Origin: Prorocentrum cordatum
Lineage: Eukaryota; Sar; Dinophyceae; Prorocentrales; Prorocentraceae
DNA: 64,000 bases
Assembly: GCA_963575745.1 (NCBI GenBank)
Contig: CAUYUJ010016885.1
Location: 72,001 to 136,000 of the forward strand
Reading direction: 5' to 3'
Both the position numbers and the translations under genes were made by a program. Below are positions 10,994 through 22,000 of the stretch, in pieces; the first letter of the stretch is position 1, and each line of letters begins with the position of its first letter. The notes under the pieces were generated by a model. That model made no database searches, was not told the origin of the DNA, and saw only the letters and a program-made list of their open reading frames with translations.

Positions 10994-11605
10994 GACCAGC
11001 ATCATCGTCACAGTTGTCGTTGTTGTCGTCCGCATCATCATCATCAGCATCATAATCATCATCATCATCATCACCATCATCAGCATCGTCATCGTTATCA
11101 TCAGCATCATCATCATCATCATCATCATCGTAAGCATCATCATAATCTCCATCACCACCATCGGCATCATCATCATCATCAACAGCATCGTCATCATCGT
11201 CGTCATCATCATCATCATAATCATCATCGTCAGCATCAGCATCATCATCAGAATCCTCGTCGTCATCATCATCATCATCTTTGTAGTACTCGTGATTATC
11301 ATCGTCGTCATAAACATTTTCGCCGTCATCCTCATCATAATCGTCGTCCGCATCATCATCGTCATAATCACCATCGCCATCATCATGATCATCGTCATCG
11401 TCATCATCACCACCGCCATCATCGTCATCATCTCCATTATCATCATAGCCATCATCCTCATCATCATCATCATCGGCATCATCATTCTAGTCGACGTCGT
11501 CATCATTATCGTCGTCATCATGATCAGCATCAGCATCAGCATCATGGTCAGCATCATCATCATTATCATCAGCAGCAGCATCATCAACATCATCGTCGTC
11601 GTCGC

Positions 11606-11637
<32 letters not shown>

Positions 11638-11692
11638 CCGTCGCCGTCACCGTCGCCGTCGCCGTCGCCGTCACCGTCATCATCGTCGTCCT
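6771..11692. repeat. long CAT-type triplet array
   Basis: Almost 5 kb of CAT/TCA with CAG, CGT and CAC variants, closing with GTCGCC units near 11,600. Very long Asp-, His-, Ser- or Ile-rich open frames on both strands follow from the triplet period and are not gene evidence. Confidence 0.97.
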
Positions 11693-12100
11693 TCCGCCAC
11701 ACGCAGGGAGTGGCCCTGGGCAAGAGTGACCTGTCTTGCGCGTTCCCAGGGGGGCGCGGAGGGCCAGACCCGAGCGCGCAGGCCACTGCCGCCGCACCGC
11801 ACTCCGCGATCGAGGGCCCCCCGCGGGCCCGCACCGGAGGTCATTCCAAAGAGAAGGCGCACCCTCGGGCGCGGCCGACATCTCCGCAGCCGCGGCCTCG
11901 CGGGCCCGGGCGGGGGGGGGGCGCCTCTTCGCGGAGGTACCCGCTTGCGGAGCGCAGCCGCGCGACCGCGCAGCCGCGGGATTTGGCGGCGCGCACGAGG
12001 GGCCAGATGATGTTTGAGTACTGTTTGCCTGCTTCAAAGTTTTTCTCTCGAGATCCGCCTGTAAGAGGACATGCCCGACCTAACCCTGCCCCCCCCTCCG
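11693..12100. other. unassigned GC-rich stretch
   Basis: All frames rather open; a minus-strand reading (PSLWNDLRCGPAGG) is the most protein-like. Nothing recognised. Confidence 0.3.
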
Positions 12101-12330
12101 CGTGCGGCCGACAGAAGCCCCCACCCCCAGCAGACGAGGCCAGGACCGAGACAGAATCAGACCGGGAGAAATCGGGGATCCCTCGAACCCTTTCCCCAGG
12201 GCTGGCTTCTCATCCTGAGCCGTTTTCTGACCGCCCCGAGGCCCGGGGAAGGGCCCCCCCGGAGGCCGCAAATGGCGGAAAGCCTCCCGCCGCGATTTTG
12301 TTGGTTCCCCACGCGAGGGGCGTCTGTTGA
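12101..12330 (-). repeat. dispersed repeat R9, copy 2
   Basis: Shares AGACGAGGCCAGGACCGAGA and GGCTTCTCATCCTGA with the copy at 17919-18410. Confidence 0.8.
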
Positions 12331-12350
12331 GCAGGGACCGACCGTCCCGC

Positions 12351-12437
12351 CGTTCCTATAGGCCTACCACAAAATGTTCCTATAGGCCACCAAATGATTT
12401 AAGAACAAGAACAATGTTCTTATAACATACACCCTAT
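12351..12437. repeat. dispersed repeat with ATAGGCCTACCAC
   Basis: ATAGGCCTACCAC, ATGATTTAAGAACAA and ACATACACCCTAT recur at 13290-13363 and, partly, at 13495-13516. Confidence 0.7.
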
Positions 12438-12572
12438 GCGTTGAAACACGCCAGTCTCAGCCAGAAACGTTCTGAGACAATTTCGTGCAAACCACAAAAG
12501 GTCCTTGGAACATTTTTGGGTAGGCCTACAGGCGAGCCGGGACGCTTCGCCACCGCTTGATCGACCTGGAGT

Positions 12573-12732
12573 TAAGTCGGGCCTGTCCCCCTACAGGCCG
12601 ATCTTGAACGAAAAATGAAAAATACCCCAACAATACCCTAAAAATGCTCAAAAACGATCAACGAAGAATCCCCATACTATTTTTTGACTATTTTTGAATC
12701 GTCCTCCTGTAGAGGGACAGGCCCGACTTCAA
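12573..12732. repeat. R6 hairpin element, copy 1
   Basis: Termini TAAGTCGGGCCTGTCCCCCT and AGAGGGACAGGCCCGACTT, AT-rich interior, 160 bp. Flanked by CCTGGAGT at 12565-12572 and 12733-12740. On the minus strand the ends read CCAG|GT...CCAG|GT, a possible GT-AG intron. Confidence 0.85.
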
Positions 12733-12966
12733 CCTGGAGTCGGCGATACATCGCCGATACATCGGCGAGAAGCTCTCGATAGCAACAAAACAAAAAAAGA
12801 GCACGCTGCCCATGGGGGCGGGGCGGGGCGGGCCGTCGGGCCCCTCCATCGGCGAGCAAGGGGCGGCCGGGGGCCGATGCGCTCCAAGAGAGGGCGGCAG
12901 AATCCACCCCGGCAAGAACCACCCAGACACGCGAAGCCGCTTCGCAAACGCGCCCAGAGAAGGAGC

Positions 12967-13206
12967 CGAACAGAGCAGGGCGAACCAAGACGCTTCGCCG
13001 CTTCTCGAGTCTGGGGGTAGGCGCCCCCGCCCCGCTCCAGCAACTGGAACTGCCGTCACCCGAAGAAAGGCCAGCTACGGCAGACCTGGTTCAGTGATTC
13101 TGGCCGCTTTAGGGGCTCCGGGGCCCTACCTGGCACGATGACATCGAACAGGGCAGGGCGAACCAAGACGCTTCGCCACTGCTCGAATCTGGGAGAGGCG
13201 CCCCCG
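12967..13206 (+). repeat. direct repeat pair, about 60 bp
   Basis: GGCGAACCAAGACGCTTCGC occurs near 12978 and 13157, with similar flanks about 178 bp apart. Confidence 0.8.
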
Positions 13207-13289
13207 AGATCCAGGCCGCGAGGCCCCGAGGCCCGAGAAGGGCCCCCGAGGCCCGGGAAGGGCCCCCGGAGGCCGAGTGGCGAAAAACC

Positions 13290-13363
13290 GATAGGCCTAC
13301 CACGACATGTTCTTAGAACCCCAAAAATGATCTAAGAGCAAAAACAAGGTTCTTGTAACATGT
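13290..13363. repeat. dispersed repeat with ATAGGCCTACCAC, copy 2
   Basis: Similar to 12351-12437; a fragment also lies at 13495-13516. Confidence 0.65.
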
Positions 13364-13499
13364 TTTGGGCGGCGGGGCGAGGGCGAACCTCTTCCGCTGA
13401 AAGCTCGGCGGGCTACGCACAGCTTTAATTAGGGAGACAGGGCACAGGCAGGCGGGGCCTCAGGCGGCCGGAGTGGGCGGGGCCGGGAGTGCAGCAAGG

Positions 13500-13745
13500 T
13501 TCTTAGAACATACACCCTATAAAACACGACAATGGCCGCGAGGGCGCGGCTGCGGACGCTTTCGCCGCGCCCCGCGCGGACCGCCTCGCAGGCGAGCCGG
13601 CTGCCCGCCAGGGGCGCCGGCACGGGCGCGAGGAGCCGCCGGGGCGCCTCGGGCGGCGCGGCCCAGGCGGACCAGCGGCGCTCGCTGCCAACGCGCACCT
13701 CGAGCGCCAGCGGCTCCGCCGCGGCGAGGAGCCTTCTGGGGCAGA
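13500..13745 (-). CDS. possible exon fragment, unknown
   Basis: The minus frame with LLAAAEPLALEVRVGSERRW and ALAAIVVFYRVYVLR is protein-like and abuts a TCC tract. No family; other frames are also open. Confidence 0.2.
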
Positions 13746-13747
13746 CC

Positions 13748-14064
13748 CTCCTCCTCCTCCTCCTCCCTCCTCCTCCCTCCTCCTCCTCCACCCTCCTCCT
13801 CCTCTTCCTCCTCCTCCTCCTCCTCCTCCTGCTCCTCCGCCTCCTCCCTCCTCCTCCCTCGTCCTCCTCCTCCTCCTCCTCCTCCTCCTCCTCCTTCTCC
13901 TCCTCCTCCTCCTCCTCCTCCCTCCTCTCCCTCGTCCTCCTCCTCCTCATCATCCTCATCCCTCCTCCGCCTCCTCCTCCTCCTCCTCCTCCACTCCTCC
14001 TCCTCCTCCTCCTCCTCCTCCTCCTCCTCCTCCACTCCCTCCTCCTCCTCCTCCTCCTCCGCCG
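13748..14064. repeat. TCC-rich tract
   Basis: About 315 bp of TCC triplets with minor breaks. Confidence 0.95.
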
Positions 14065-14087
14065 GGCAGACTTGCCGGCATCCCACC

Positions 14088-14464
14088 AGCCCTTTGGGGC
14101 GCAGATGGTCTAGGGCGGCGTCTCTTCCAGCCCCCTTATCTTCCCCTTCGGGGAGGGGCTTGTCTCATTGCCCCCTGTGAATATACACCCCTCGGTCGCA
14201 AGAAGTAGGCAGAACCATGAAGTAGGAAGGCGTCGGAAGTTGATTGGGTTCCCGCACGCCTCCTGAAGAGGAGGGAAGAGGGAGAACCACTGGACTCTTG
14301 AAGTAGGAAGGCGGCTAGAGTAGATTGGGAACTGGGAATCCAAAAATATATACTTTCAACGACCGGCCCTTTAGGGCGTAGGTGGTCTAGGGCGGCTTCT
14401 CTTCCAGCCCTCTTCTTCCCCTTCGGGGAAGGGTGTATCACTGCTCCCTAGAAATATACACCTC
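14088..14464 (+). repeat. two-unit block duplication, about 279-bp period
   Basis: GGTCTAGGGCGGC, CTCTTCCAGCCC, CCCCTTCGGGGA and AATATACACC occur near 14107-14192 and again near 14389-14464. Between them is a second block (GAAGTAGGAAGGCG twice) that recurs at 17505-17655. Confidence 0.8.
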
Positions 14465-14824
14465 CTCCCCCAGGCGACCGGCAGCCAACCAGGAACCATG
14501 AGGACATCATGCTCACACTCCCCCACACCATCCCTTTCAAAAAACAATACAAAACGCACTCTGCCTCCACATGTGGAGCATGCGCGGCCAACCCGATGCG
14601 GCACCCCCCAGCATCCGTTTCAAAAAACAATACGAAGTACACTTTGGGGATTTTGAGTCATGTTCGTGAGGCCCGCGAGGACTTTGTATTGTTTTTGACA
14701 GGGACGGCAGGAGCAGCATGGCTTTTGACAGGCACTGCGGGGGTGTTGGCGTATGGCCTGCTGCGCGCAAGCCCACCAGACAGAATGATGGGCATTGGTT
14801 TTTGACAAGGACGGACGTGCACGG

Positions 14825-14838
14825 CTTGTCTTTTTTTT

Positions 14839-14879
<41 letters not shown>

Positions 14880-14885
14880 CTCGCT
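14825..14885. repeat. CT dinucleotide tract
   Basis: T-run followed by about 25 CT units. The flanks 14465-15090 hold no recognisable gene. Confidence 0.95.
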
Positions 14886-15104
14886 GTCACTAAGACCACT
14901 AGCGCACGTCGCGCGCGCTCAGGATCTAGCAAGAACCCGCCCTCGACAACAAAACGTCTCTAATATACGGACATACGCACGCATTGCACCTAGGGTGCGA
15001 AGACGGACGCCAGGGAAGCAAAAGTGGGTTCCCCGGGAGGGGGGGAGTTTTTGAAAAGTAGGCCGCCCTCGCCCCTTGTGCCTGGGGACCTGGTCACTGG
15101 GTAT

Positions 15105-15849
15105 GTAATAAATACGCACAAACGTGTGTAAATGTGTATACATATATGCGTTGAGAGACGTGCACAAATACATATATATATATATATATACATACGTATA
15201 CGTGTGTGTATGTATAGATGTATGTATGTATGTCTGCATGTGTATGGATGCATGTATGTGTAGGTGTATGTGTGTATGTAGGTGCGGTTGTGTGTATGTA
15301 AGTATGTATGTATGTATGTATGTGTGCGTGGACATGTTTATGTATGTGTGGATGTGTGCATATATGTATGCATGTATATATGTAGATGGATATGTATGGA
15401 TGTGTGTATGTATGGATGTATGCGTGTTTGTGTGTATGTGTGGATGTGTGTATGTATGTATGGATGTGTGTATGTATGTTTGTTTGTTGTGTGTGTACGT
15501 ATATGTATGTATGCATGCACGTATGTATGGTTGGATGTGTGTACGTATGTATGTTGTGATGTATGTATGTGCGTATGTATGTGTGTATGTATGTATGTAT
15601 GTATGTATGTATGTATGTATGTATGTATGTATGTATGTATGTATGTATATGTGTATGGATGGATGTACGCATATCTATATATATATATATATGCATGCAT
15701 GCATGTATGCATGAATGTATGTATGTATGTATGGATGGATATATGTATGTATGCATACGTGTGCATGTATATATGAATGCAGACATGCGTGCATGCATGC
15801 GTGTATGTAAGTGTGAATGGATGTGTACATTATGTACGAATGTGTATGA

Positions 15850-15880
<31 letters not shown>

Positions 15881-16020
15881 TGCGCATATGTATATATGTT
15901 TGTATGGAATGATAGATTGGTAGAAGGATGAATGGATTGATGTATATATGTGTATGTATGTATGTGGGTATGTGTTCATGCATGTGTGTATACCGTACGT
16001 ATATGTGTGTATGCATATAT
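15105..16020. repeat. TGTA/TGTG tetranucleotide array
   Basis: About 900 bp of degenerate GTAT units, pure near 15590-15645, with two TATATA runs. Tyr/Val/Cys-rich and His/Thr-rich frames here are artefacts. Confidence 0.97.
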
Positions 16021-16149
16021 TGTGTTGTTCATCTGCTGGCCCGCGCTACAAGGTGGTCAGCAGAGGACTTGGGCGTCCGGAGCCCTCCTGGGGACCTGCG
16101 CAGCACCCCATGCCAGGCCTTCCAGATGGGGCCCGAGCAGATGCGCTCG

Positions 16150-16240
16150 GCGCATCGCACCGCTCCCGCCGCCGCACCGCCGATGCATCGGCGATGCACC
16201 GGCGACGCACCGGCGATGCGTCTCGGCGGTGGACAACCTC
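16150..16240. repeat. GATGCATCGGC short repeats
   Basis: Several near-copies of GATGCATCGGCGA; related motifs occur at 12739-12770 and 51590-51660. Confidence 0.65.
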
Positions 16241-16445
16241 CCTTTAAAAAAACCTGCCCTTAATGAAAACGGCCTGGGACCGAAACCGACGGACCTGGAC
16301 CCGCAACAGTGACGGCCGCGACGCCCTCTCGCGAACCGACAACGGCCAATTCCTTAATCGACGTGTCAGGCTAGGAGGTGTATCCACCTCCGAGCGTCGG
16401 CGACGTCGGCATGGAGAGCAGCGCCGCTCCGCATCGAGCCGCACC

Positions 16446-16625
16446 TGATGGGCGTCTTTTCCACCACCACCACCATAAGTTGGAGGGGGGGGGTCCTCCT
16501 CCTCCTCCTCCTCCCTCCTCCCTCCTCCTCCCTCCTCCTCCTCCTCCTCCTCCTCCTCCTCCTCCTCCTCCTCGCCCTCCTCCAACTTACGGTGGTGGTG
16601 GTGGTGGAGAACGAGCTCATCAGCA
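16446..16625. repeat. R4 hairpin element with TCC core, copy 1
   Basis: TTTTCCACCACCACCACCAT plus AAGTTGGAGG pairs with CCTCCAACTTACGGTGGTGG; the loop is a TCC tract. Similar element at 29103-29288. GCACC flanks both sides. Confidence 0.85.
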
Positions 16626-16849
16626 CCGCCGAGGCATCGGCCGTGCCGTGCGGCGCGGCCCTCGGGCCCCGCGCACCCGCGCGCGCCGGGGCCGGGCGGC
16701 CCGGACCCCTGGAGGCACCCGCTCGGCCGCGGCGTCCGGGTGTCTGCCCTCGCGGGCCGCCGTGCGGCCTCGCCCCCTGCCCCGGGCGCAGCTCGGGAGC
16801 GAATCGGCGAGTCGACTCGGCGATCGAGGTGAAGGAGGGGGCCCAGGGG

Positions 16850-16995
16850 CACACAAATAGAGACACACACAGCAGGACTCCCCACACTGCCCCATGCTTT
16901 CTGGGCTGTTGTCTTCCCCCCCACTTCCCGTGTTTTTCCCATCCCTTCTGGGGAATCGACGATTGATTGTGTCTGCGTGTTTTTCCCCCCCTGAC
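16850..16995 (+). repeat. R3 element, copy 1
   Basis: GCACACAAATAGAGACACAC opens it; CTTCCCCCCCACTTCCC lies inside; GGGAATCGACGATTGATTGT then GTCTGCGTGTTTTTCCC closes it. Confidence 0.8.
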
Positions 16996-17278
16996 TGAAG
17001 CAGATCGGCGGAGACCGGCAGCCAAGCCGGGGCGAGCCGCGACTCGGCGGAGATCGACAGGATGGGAGAGCATGGCCCCCATGGAGAGGCCGAGAGCCAA
17101 GATGGGAATCCGGAGCCGCGCCGCATCGGAGCCGGGGTCGGTCGACAGGGAATCCAATCGGAGGAGTCGGAGAGGAGCCTTGCTGCCCGCCTGCTTGCTT
17201 CCTGGCGCTGCCCTCGCCACCCTCTTCCCTCGAATTGGGAGCCGCACTCACGTGCGGGTGCTTTACTGGGCCCTTCGA

Positions 17279-17283
17279 GACGA

Positions 17284-17318
<35 letters not shown>

Positions 17319-17331
17319 ATGACAACGGCTA

Positions 17332-17372
<41 letters not shown>

Positions 17373-17400
17373 ACGACGACGGCGACGACGACGAGGAGTG
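17279..17400. repeat. CGA/CGG triplet tract
   Basis: GACGAC triplets with GCC and GGC variants. The flanks 16996-17278 hold no recognised gene. Confidence 0.95.
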
Positions 17401-17504
17401 GCGATGGGCCATTTCGGCGGCGTTCCGCCTTTTCCACGCCCACGACGGGGCCGCCGCCGCGTCGAAGCGATGCACGAATCTGCCCGTACCCATCGGTTGG
17501 AAGA

Positions 17505-17655
17505 GGTAGGTAGAAACATGAAGCGGGAAGGCGTTGGATGTAGATTGGGGAACAGTTCCGTCCCCCCCCTGGGAGGACGGACAAGGTGAAGCCACTCGAT
17601 CCTTGAAGTGGGAAGGCGCTCAAAGCAGGTTGGAGTCTGGGAATCCACAAATACC
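17505..17655 (+). repeat. dispersed repeat with GAAG(C/T)GGGAAGGCG
   Basis: Second copy of the block at 14199-14345, including ACATGAAGCGGGAAGGCG and GGGAATCCACAAATA. Confidence 0.8.
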
Positions 17656-17918
17656 TACCCTCAACGACCGACGGGCGCAGGGGGGGGCGCCTGGAGGAAG
17701 CGCCGAACCCAGCGGCACGTCGCCACTTCTGGAACCACCCTTCCCCCAGAACCCCCCGTGGCGGCGCGCACCAAGGGGGGAAGAGCTGGGCGAAGGCTTC
17801 TCAGAGGCACCCTGCCTCTTGGAAGGCGCCGGCCCTACATCTACAGACGAGGCCCGCGCCTGCTAAGAGGCAGGGGTGCGTCGAAGAAGCCGTCCCCCCT
17901 CCCCCTATCTCTGCGCGT

Positions 17919-18410
17919 GGCCGACAGAAACACCCCAACAGACGAGGCCAGGACCGAGACAGAATCCGACCAGGATAAATCGGGGATCCCTGCGACCTGG
18001 CGGTCCCCTAGAGGACGTATCGGACGTCGCGGCCGCTCCAGGGCGCTCTGGAAGGCCGTGAGAGCGTTCCGGTGCGCTCTGGAGCAATCTGTCCGGGTCC
18101 TGGCCCCGCCCGACCCCGTTGCGAGCGTGGCCGAGGCGCCCCCCCGAGTCCAACCCAGACCTCCGACGTCGTGATTTTTGTCGCCGCGTCGACCCCCAAA
18201 GAGCTCCGGACCCCTTCCCCGGGACCGGCTTCTCATCCTGAATCGTTTCTCGACGGCCCCGAGGCCCGGGAAGAGCCCCTGGGAGGCCGCAAATGGCGAA
18301 AAGCCTCCCGCCGCGATCTTTCTTCCCCACGCGATTTTTTTCCCCACGTGGGAGGCCGAAAATGATGAAAAACCTCCCGTCGCGATTCTGTCACAACGCG
18401 AGGGGGCCTG
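17919..18410 (-). repeat. dispersed repeat R9, copy 3
   Basis: Matches 12101-12330 but with about 200 bp extra near 17999-18205, and contains CAGACCTCCGACGTCGTGAT as in copy 1. The stretch 18411-18735 shows no recognisable gene. Confidence 0.75.
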
Positions 18411-18737
18411 GGCCTGGCCCTGGCCCCGCCCAGCCCCCAACCCTTGCCGTCCGCCGCGGGCCTTCTCAGGGGCTCCGTGGCGGGGTCCACCTCGACCTGG
18501 AGGGCGGGAGCGCGGGTCGAGCCTTCTGGAGAGGCCTCGACCTCCGGAGGCCTCTGGAGGCGGGGCCGCCCGAAGGGGGAGCGCGAAGGCCGAGAAGCTG
18601 GCCCTGGCGACTCGGGAGCGGCAGAGAGGGGGGGGGGCCCAAGAGAGGGGTGTGCAGATCATGACCGGCAGCATGTGCGCGGCCCAGCGGAGGGACCAGG
18701 GACGCAATGAAATGAGAAGAGGCGCCATGAAATCTGG

Positions 18738-18880
18738 TGAGATATCATGGCCCGCGCCCTGGAGAGTGCGGGAAAATCCTGGAAGTGGGCGGGAAGACGA
18801 ACATCCAGAAACTGTTTGAACGTATGGGGAATCCTGTTGTCTGTGTCTATTGATGTGTGTGTGTGTGCCCCAGGGCGCCT
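18738..18880 (-). repeat. R3 element, copy 2
   Basis: GAAGACGAACATCCAGAAAC and GGGGAATCCTGTTGTCTGTG correspond to segments of the transporter intron at 57191-57356. Confidence 0.65.
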
Positions 18881-19257
18881 TCCACAGAGAAGGGCCATGG
18901 AAACCCAAGGGGCCCTGGCGACAGGACGCATCGCCCACGGAGCCGGTCTGGCCGAGCAGAATCGAAACGATCAGAGGGAGCGACACCTGCACGCCTAGAC
19001 CAGCGGGGGTCCGCCCCCCAGAAAGACGAGTCGAAGAGGCGGTGGCAGCTGATCGAACCGACGCCCACCAGCACTCTGGGCTGAGGTTGTTGGGCTGAGG
19101 TTGTCCTCTCCTTAGCCTCTCCCCTGGACCTCGCTGCACCCTCTGCAATAACCTGCAGAGAGCCCCCCTGCAAGGAGACTGCGAAGAACCTGCGAAGTGC
19201 TGCTGCAAGCCGACCCTGAGGCATCCTTCAAAGACACTGCATTACACGTCATCGTCG

Positions 19258-19440
19258 TCGACGTCCTCCTCCTCCTCCTCCTTCTCCTCCTCCTCCTCTT
19301 CCTCCTCCTTCCTCCTCCTCCTCGATCTCAACCTCGACCTCGACCTCGACCTCCTCTCCCTCCTCCTCCTCCTCCTCCTCCTTCTCCTCCTCATCCTCCA
19401 CCTCCTCCTCCTCCGTCTCATTATTGTGCTTGTTGTTTAT
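19258..19440. repeat. TCC-rich tract
   Basis: TCC triplets with a short GACCTC section. The stretch 18881-19257 contains no recognised gene. Confidence 0.95.
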
Positions 19441-19885
<445 letters not shown>

Positions 19886-19889
19886 TGAC

Positions 19890-20328
19890 ATGATTATTAG
19901 TTTTAAGAATTGATAATACTAATACGACTAGTATTCATACTATCATGACTAATAGAAAAAATGATCGTTCGTTCTATCATTATTATTATCATTCGTATCA
20001 ATATTCTTGGTACCCTTACTAATATAATTAATACGATTCGTCGTTTTAGTATTACGAGTATGATTATGCGTGTTGCTCGTATTCTTACTATTATTACTCG
20101 TGTTACTGCTAGTATTAGTGTGCGTGCTGTTCTCATTGTGATCATGCTATTGCTAGTATGCGTAAGGTTCGTCTTAGTATTATTAGTATTATGCTCATTA
20201 GCAGTAGTAGTAGCAGAAATTGCAATTATTAGTAGTAGTATGATTATTGTTCATCGCTTATTATTCGTACTGTTCGTATTATTATATTATTATTATTATT
20301 ATTACTATTATTATTATTGTTATTATTA
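19890..20328. repeat. AT-rich degenerate TNA-triplet region
   Basis: TAT, TAG, TAC and CGT triplets in a mutated array, unlike the GC-rich surroundings, followed by TCC units to about 20400. Confidence 0.85.
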
Positions 20329-20400
20329 TCCTCCTCCTCCTCCTCCTCCTCCTCCTTCTCCTCCCCCTCCGCCTCCGCCTCCTCCTCATTCGCCCACTCC

Positions 20401-21280
20401 CCGCCCTGCTCTCCACCCCAAAAGCGGCTCCGAGGGGGGCGGCGCGCCCCAGCGAGACCCTCGTGGGGCCAAGACTCCTCCAGAACCCGAAGCCACTGCT
20501 TCGATCCGGTACTGCTCTCTCGCGGGGGATCGAGGATCGAGGACCAAAGAGAAAAAGTACTGCCTTCTCGTGGTTTCGCTGCCAAAGGGGCCTCCGAGGC
20601 CTCACCATGGGCCCGGAAGAGGTCCAAAACGGCCCCGAGAGCACGGAAGAGCGCCGAAAGAGCGTCCCAAGAAAGCTCCAAGAGGCGTCGGGGATCGTCT
20701 GACCCAGGTCAACCCAGACCCGGGTCAGCAGGAAATCAAAAACTGCAATGCAAAAAAAAGATGCAACGCAGAGCTTCGCAAACCCGGGTCAGCCAATATG
20801 CGCGGCCGCCTCGCGGCCACGAGCGGCTCGCTAACCCGGGTCAGCCAGAGGGGGTCTTCGCAGGATCCTGCAGGATCCTGTGCCCTGGCTGACCCCCGTT
20901 TGCATTGACCCCCGTCTCTTGAGCCCCGAAGGCGATCGATCGCGATCTGACCAGGCGAGGCTACTTACAGGCCTCCCCGTTGTTTGATTGGGACCCTCCA
21001 AGAAGGCTCCAGAAGCCCCCAGATGGGCCATAAGAGGGCCCCAGAAGCTCCCGGAGTGGCAGGCGAGAGCTCCAAAATGGCTCCAAGGGGAGATCGATCG
21101 GGATCTGACTGGGGCGAGGCTACTTACGCACCCCCCCTGTTTGATCGATGCCCTCGAAGGCGGCACCAAGAGGGCCCCCAGAAGGACAGCAGGAGGGCCC
21201 CCATCAAGCTCCCGCAGTGGCCGCACGAGGCCTCCAGAATGCCGAGGCGAAGGGGCTTCCAAGAGGACCTGAAAGATCCT
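20401..21280. repeat. degenerate CCAAGAGG-type repeats
   Basis: Recurrent GCTCCAAGAGG, GGCCCCAGAAG and similar units of about 20-30 bp. Two larger units share GATCG(A/G)TCGCGATCTGAC...GGCGAGGCTACTTAC near 20935 and 21090. Similar matter at 36660-37080 and 38850-40040. No gene recognised. Confidence 0.6.
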
Positions 21281-21454
21281 CGAAGGCCTTCATGGTTGAC
21301 TCCTGCTCTGCTTCGGCATGGTGCAGCCGCCGACGAAGGCAAGGATGCCAGGTGGGAAGCTCGACCCTGTGCGAACGGCGAGATGGCAGCGACGGTGGCA
21401 GCGGCGGTGGTCGTGGTGATCACGGCGACGGCGATGACAGAACGAGCAGGAGCT

Positions 21455-21480
21455 GAGCGGACGGGTGCCTGCGGCCGAGG
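21455..21480 (+). repeat. 26-bp direct repeat flanking the nested R1/PAT insertion, left
   Basis: GAGCGGACGGGTGCCTGCGG continues as CCGAGG and recurs at 29311-29336 with one substitution and one extra A. Confidence 0.85.
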
Positions 21481-21482
21481 TA

Positions 21483-21651
21483 GAAGAAGAAAAAACGGCA
21501 TGAACATGAACTTTTGGCGGTCCGCACGGATTTCTTGGATCTGAGCTGGACCCCTCTCCCTGGCGCGCGGAGCGCGCCAGGGGCGGCGCCAGAAGCGCCG
21601 CCAAGGGGCCCCAGGGCAGATCCAGGAAAAATCCGCGCGGACCGCCAAAAG
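21483..21651. repeat. R1 hairpin element, copy 5 (left part)
   Basis: GAAGAAAAAACGGCATGAAC and CTTTTGGCGGTCCGCACGGA pair with TCCGCGCGGACCGCCAAAAG. The right terminus is displaced to 29088-29102 by the retrotransposon; the displaced piece TTATGTTTATGGCG completes the terminal inverted repeat. Confidence 0.85.
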
Positions 21652-21748
21652 TAACTGTTTTCAAACAATCTTTTATGTCGCAGTGTGCGGGGTCGTGGGC
21701 CGTCTGTACTCTCCTTATCTTTGTATGTGCTCATAGCTTTTTCGGTCC
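21652..21748 (+). repeat. split direct repeat A1
   Basis: 97 bp starting TAACTGTTTTCAAACAATCT, identical to 28728-28824 except one A/G difference. The stretch to 22000 is probably the leader. Confidence 0.92.
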
Positions 21749-22000
21749 GAGCTGGTTTGGGCTCCAGGAGCCCGTCGCCCGCAGGACCGAGGCACCAGCC
21801 TGCTTCCCTGCCCCCGCCGCGGGGCCTCGGGGGCTGTCATCACGGCGCGCAGGGTGCTCGCCGTGCTGCTCTTCCTGGTGGTGCAGGAGCTGCACTACCT
21901 GATCCCCGAGAGCGGGGTCCTCGAGCGGGGCTTCGGCGGCGCCGCGGAGGAGGCCTACGGGGAGGAGGTGATTGAAGGCACTACCACCACCAGGTGGACG

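Noticed and set aside
15105-16020. Tyr/Val/Cys- or His/Thr-rich frames in TGTA, CATA and CA arrays (also 35.7-38.4, 45.8-46, 60.0-60.5 kb)
   Set aside because: Pure products of di- and tetranucleotide repeats.
21065-21090. CCAAAATGGCTCC as a relict leader
   Set aside because: It fits the local CTCCAAGAGG repeat and lacks the GTAG part and the CTCAAG end.
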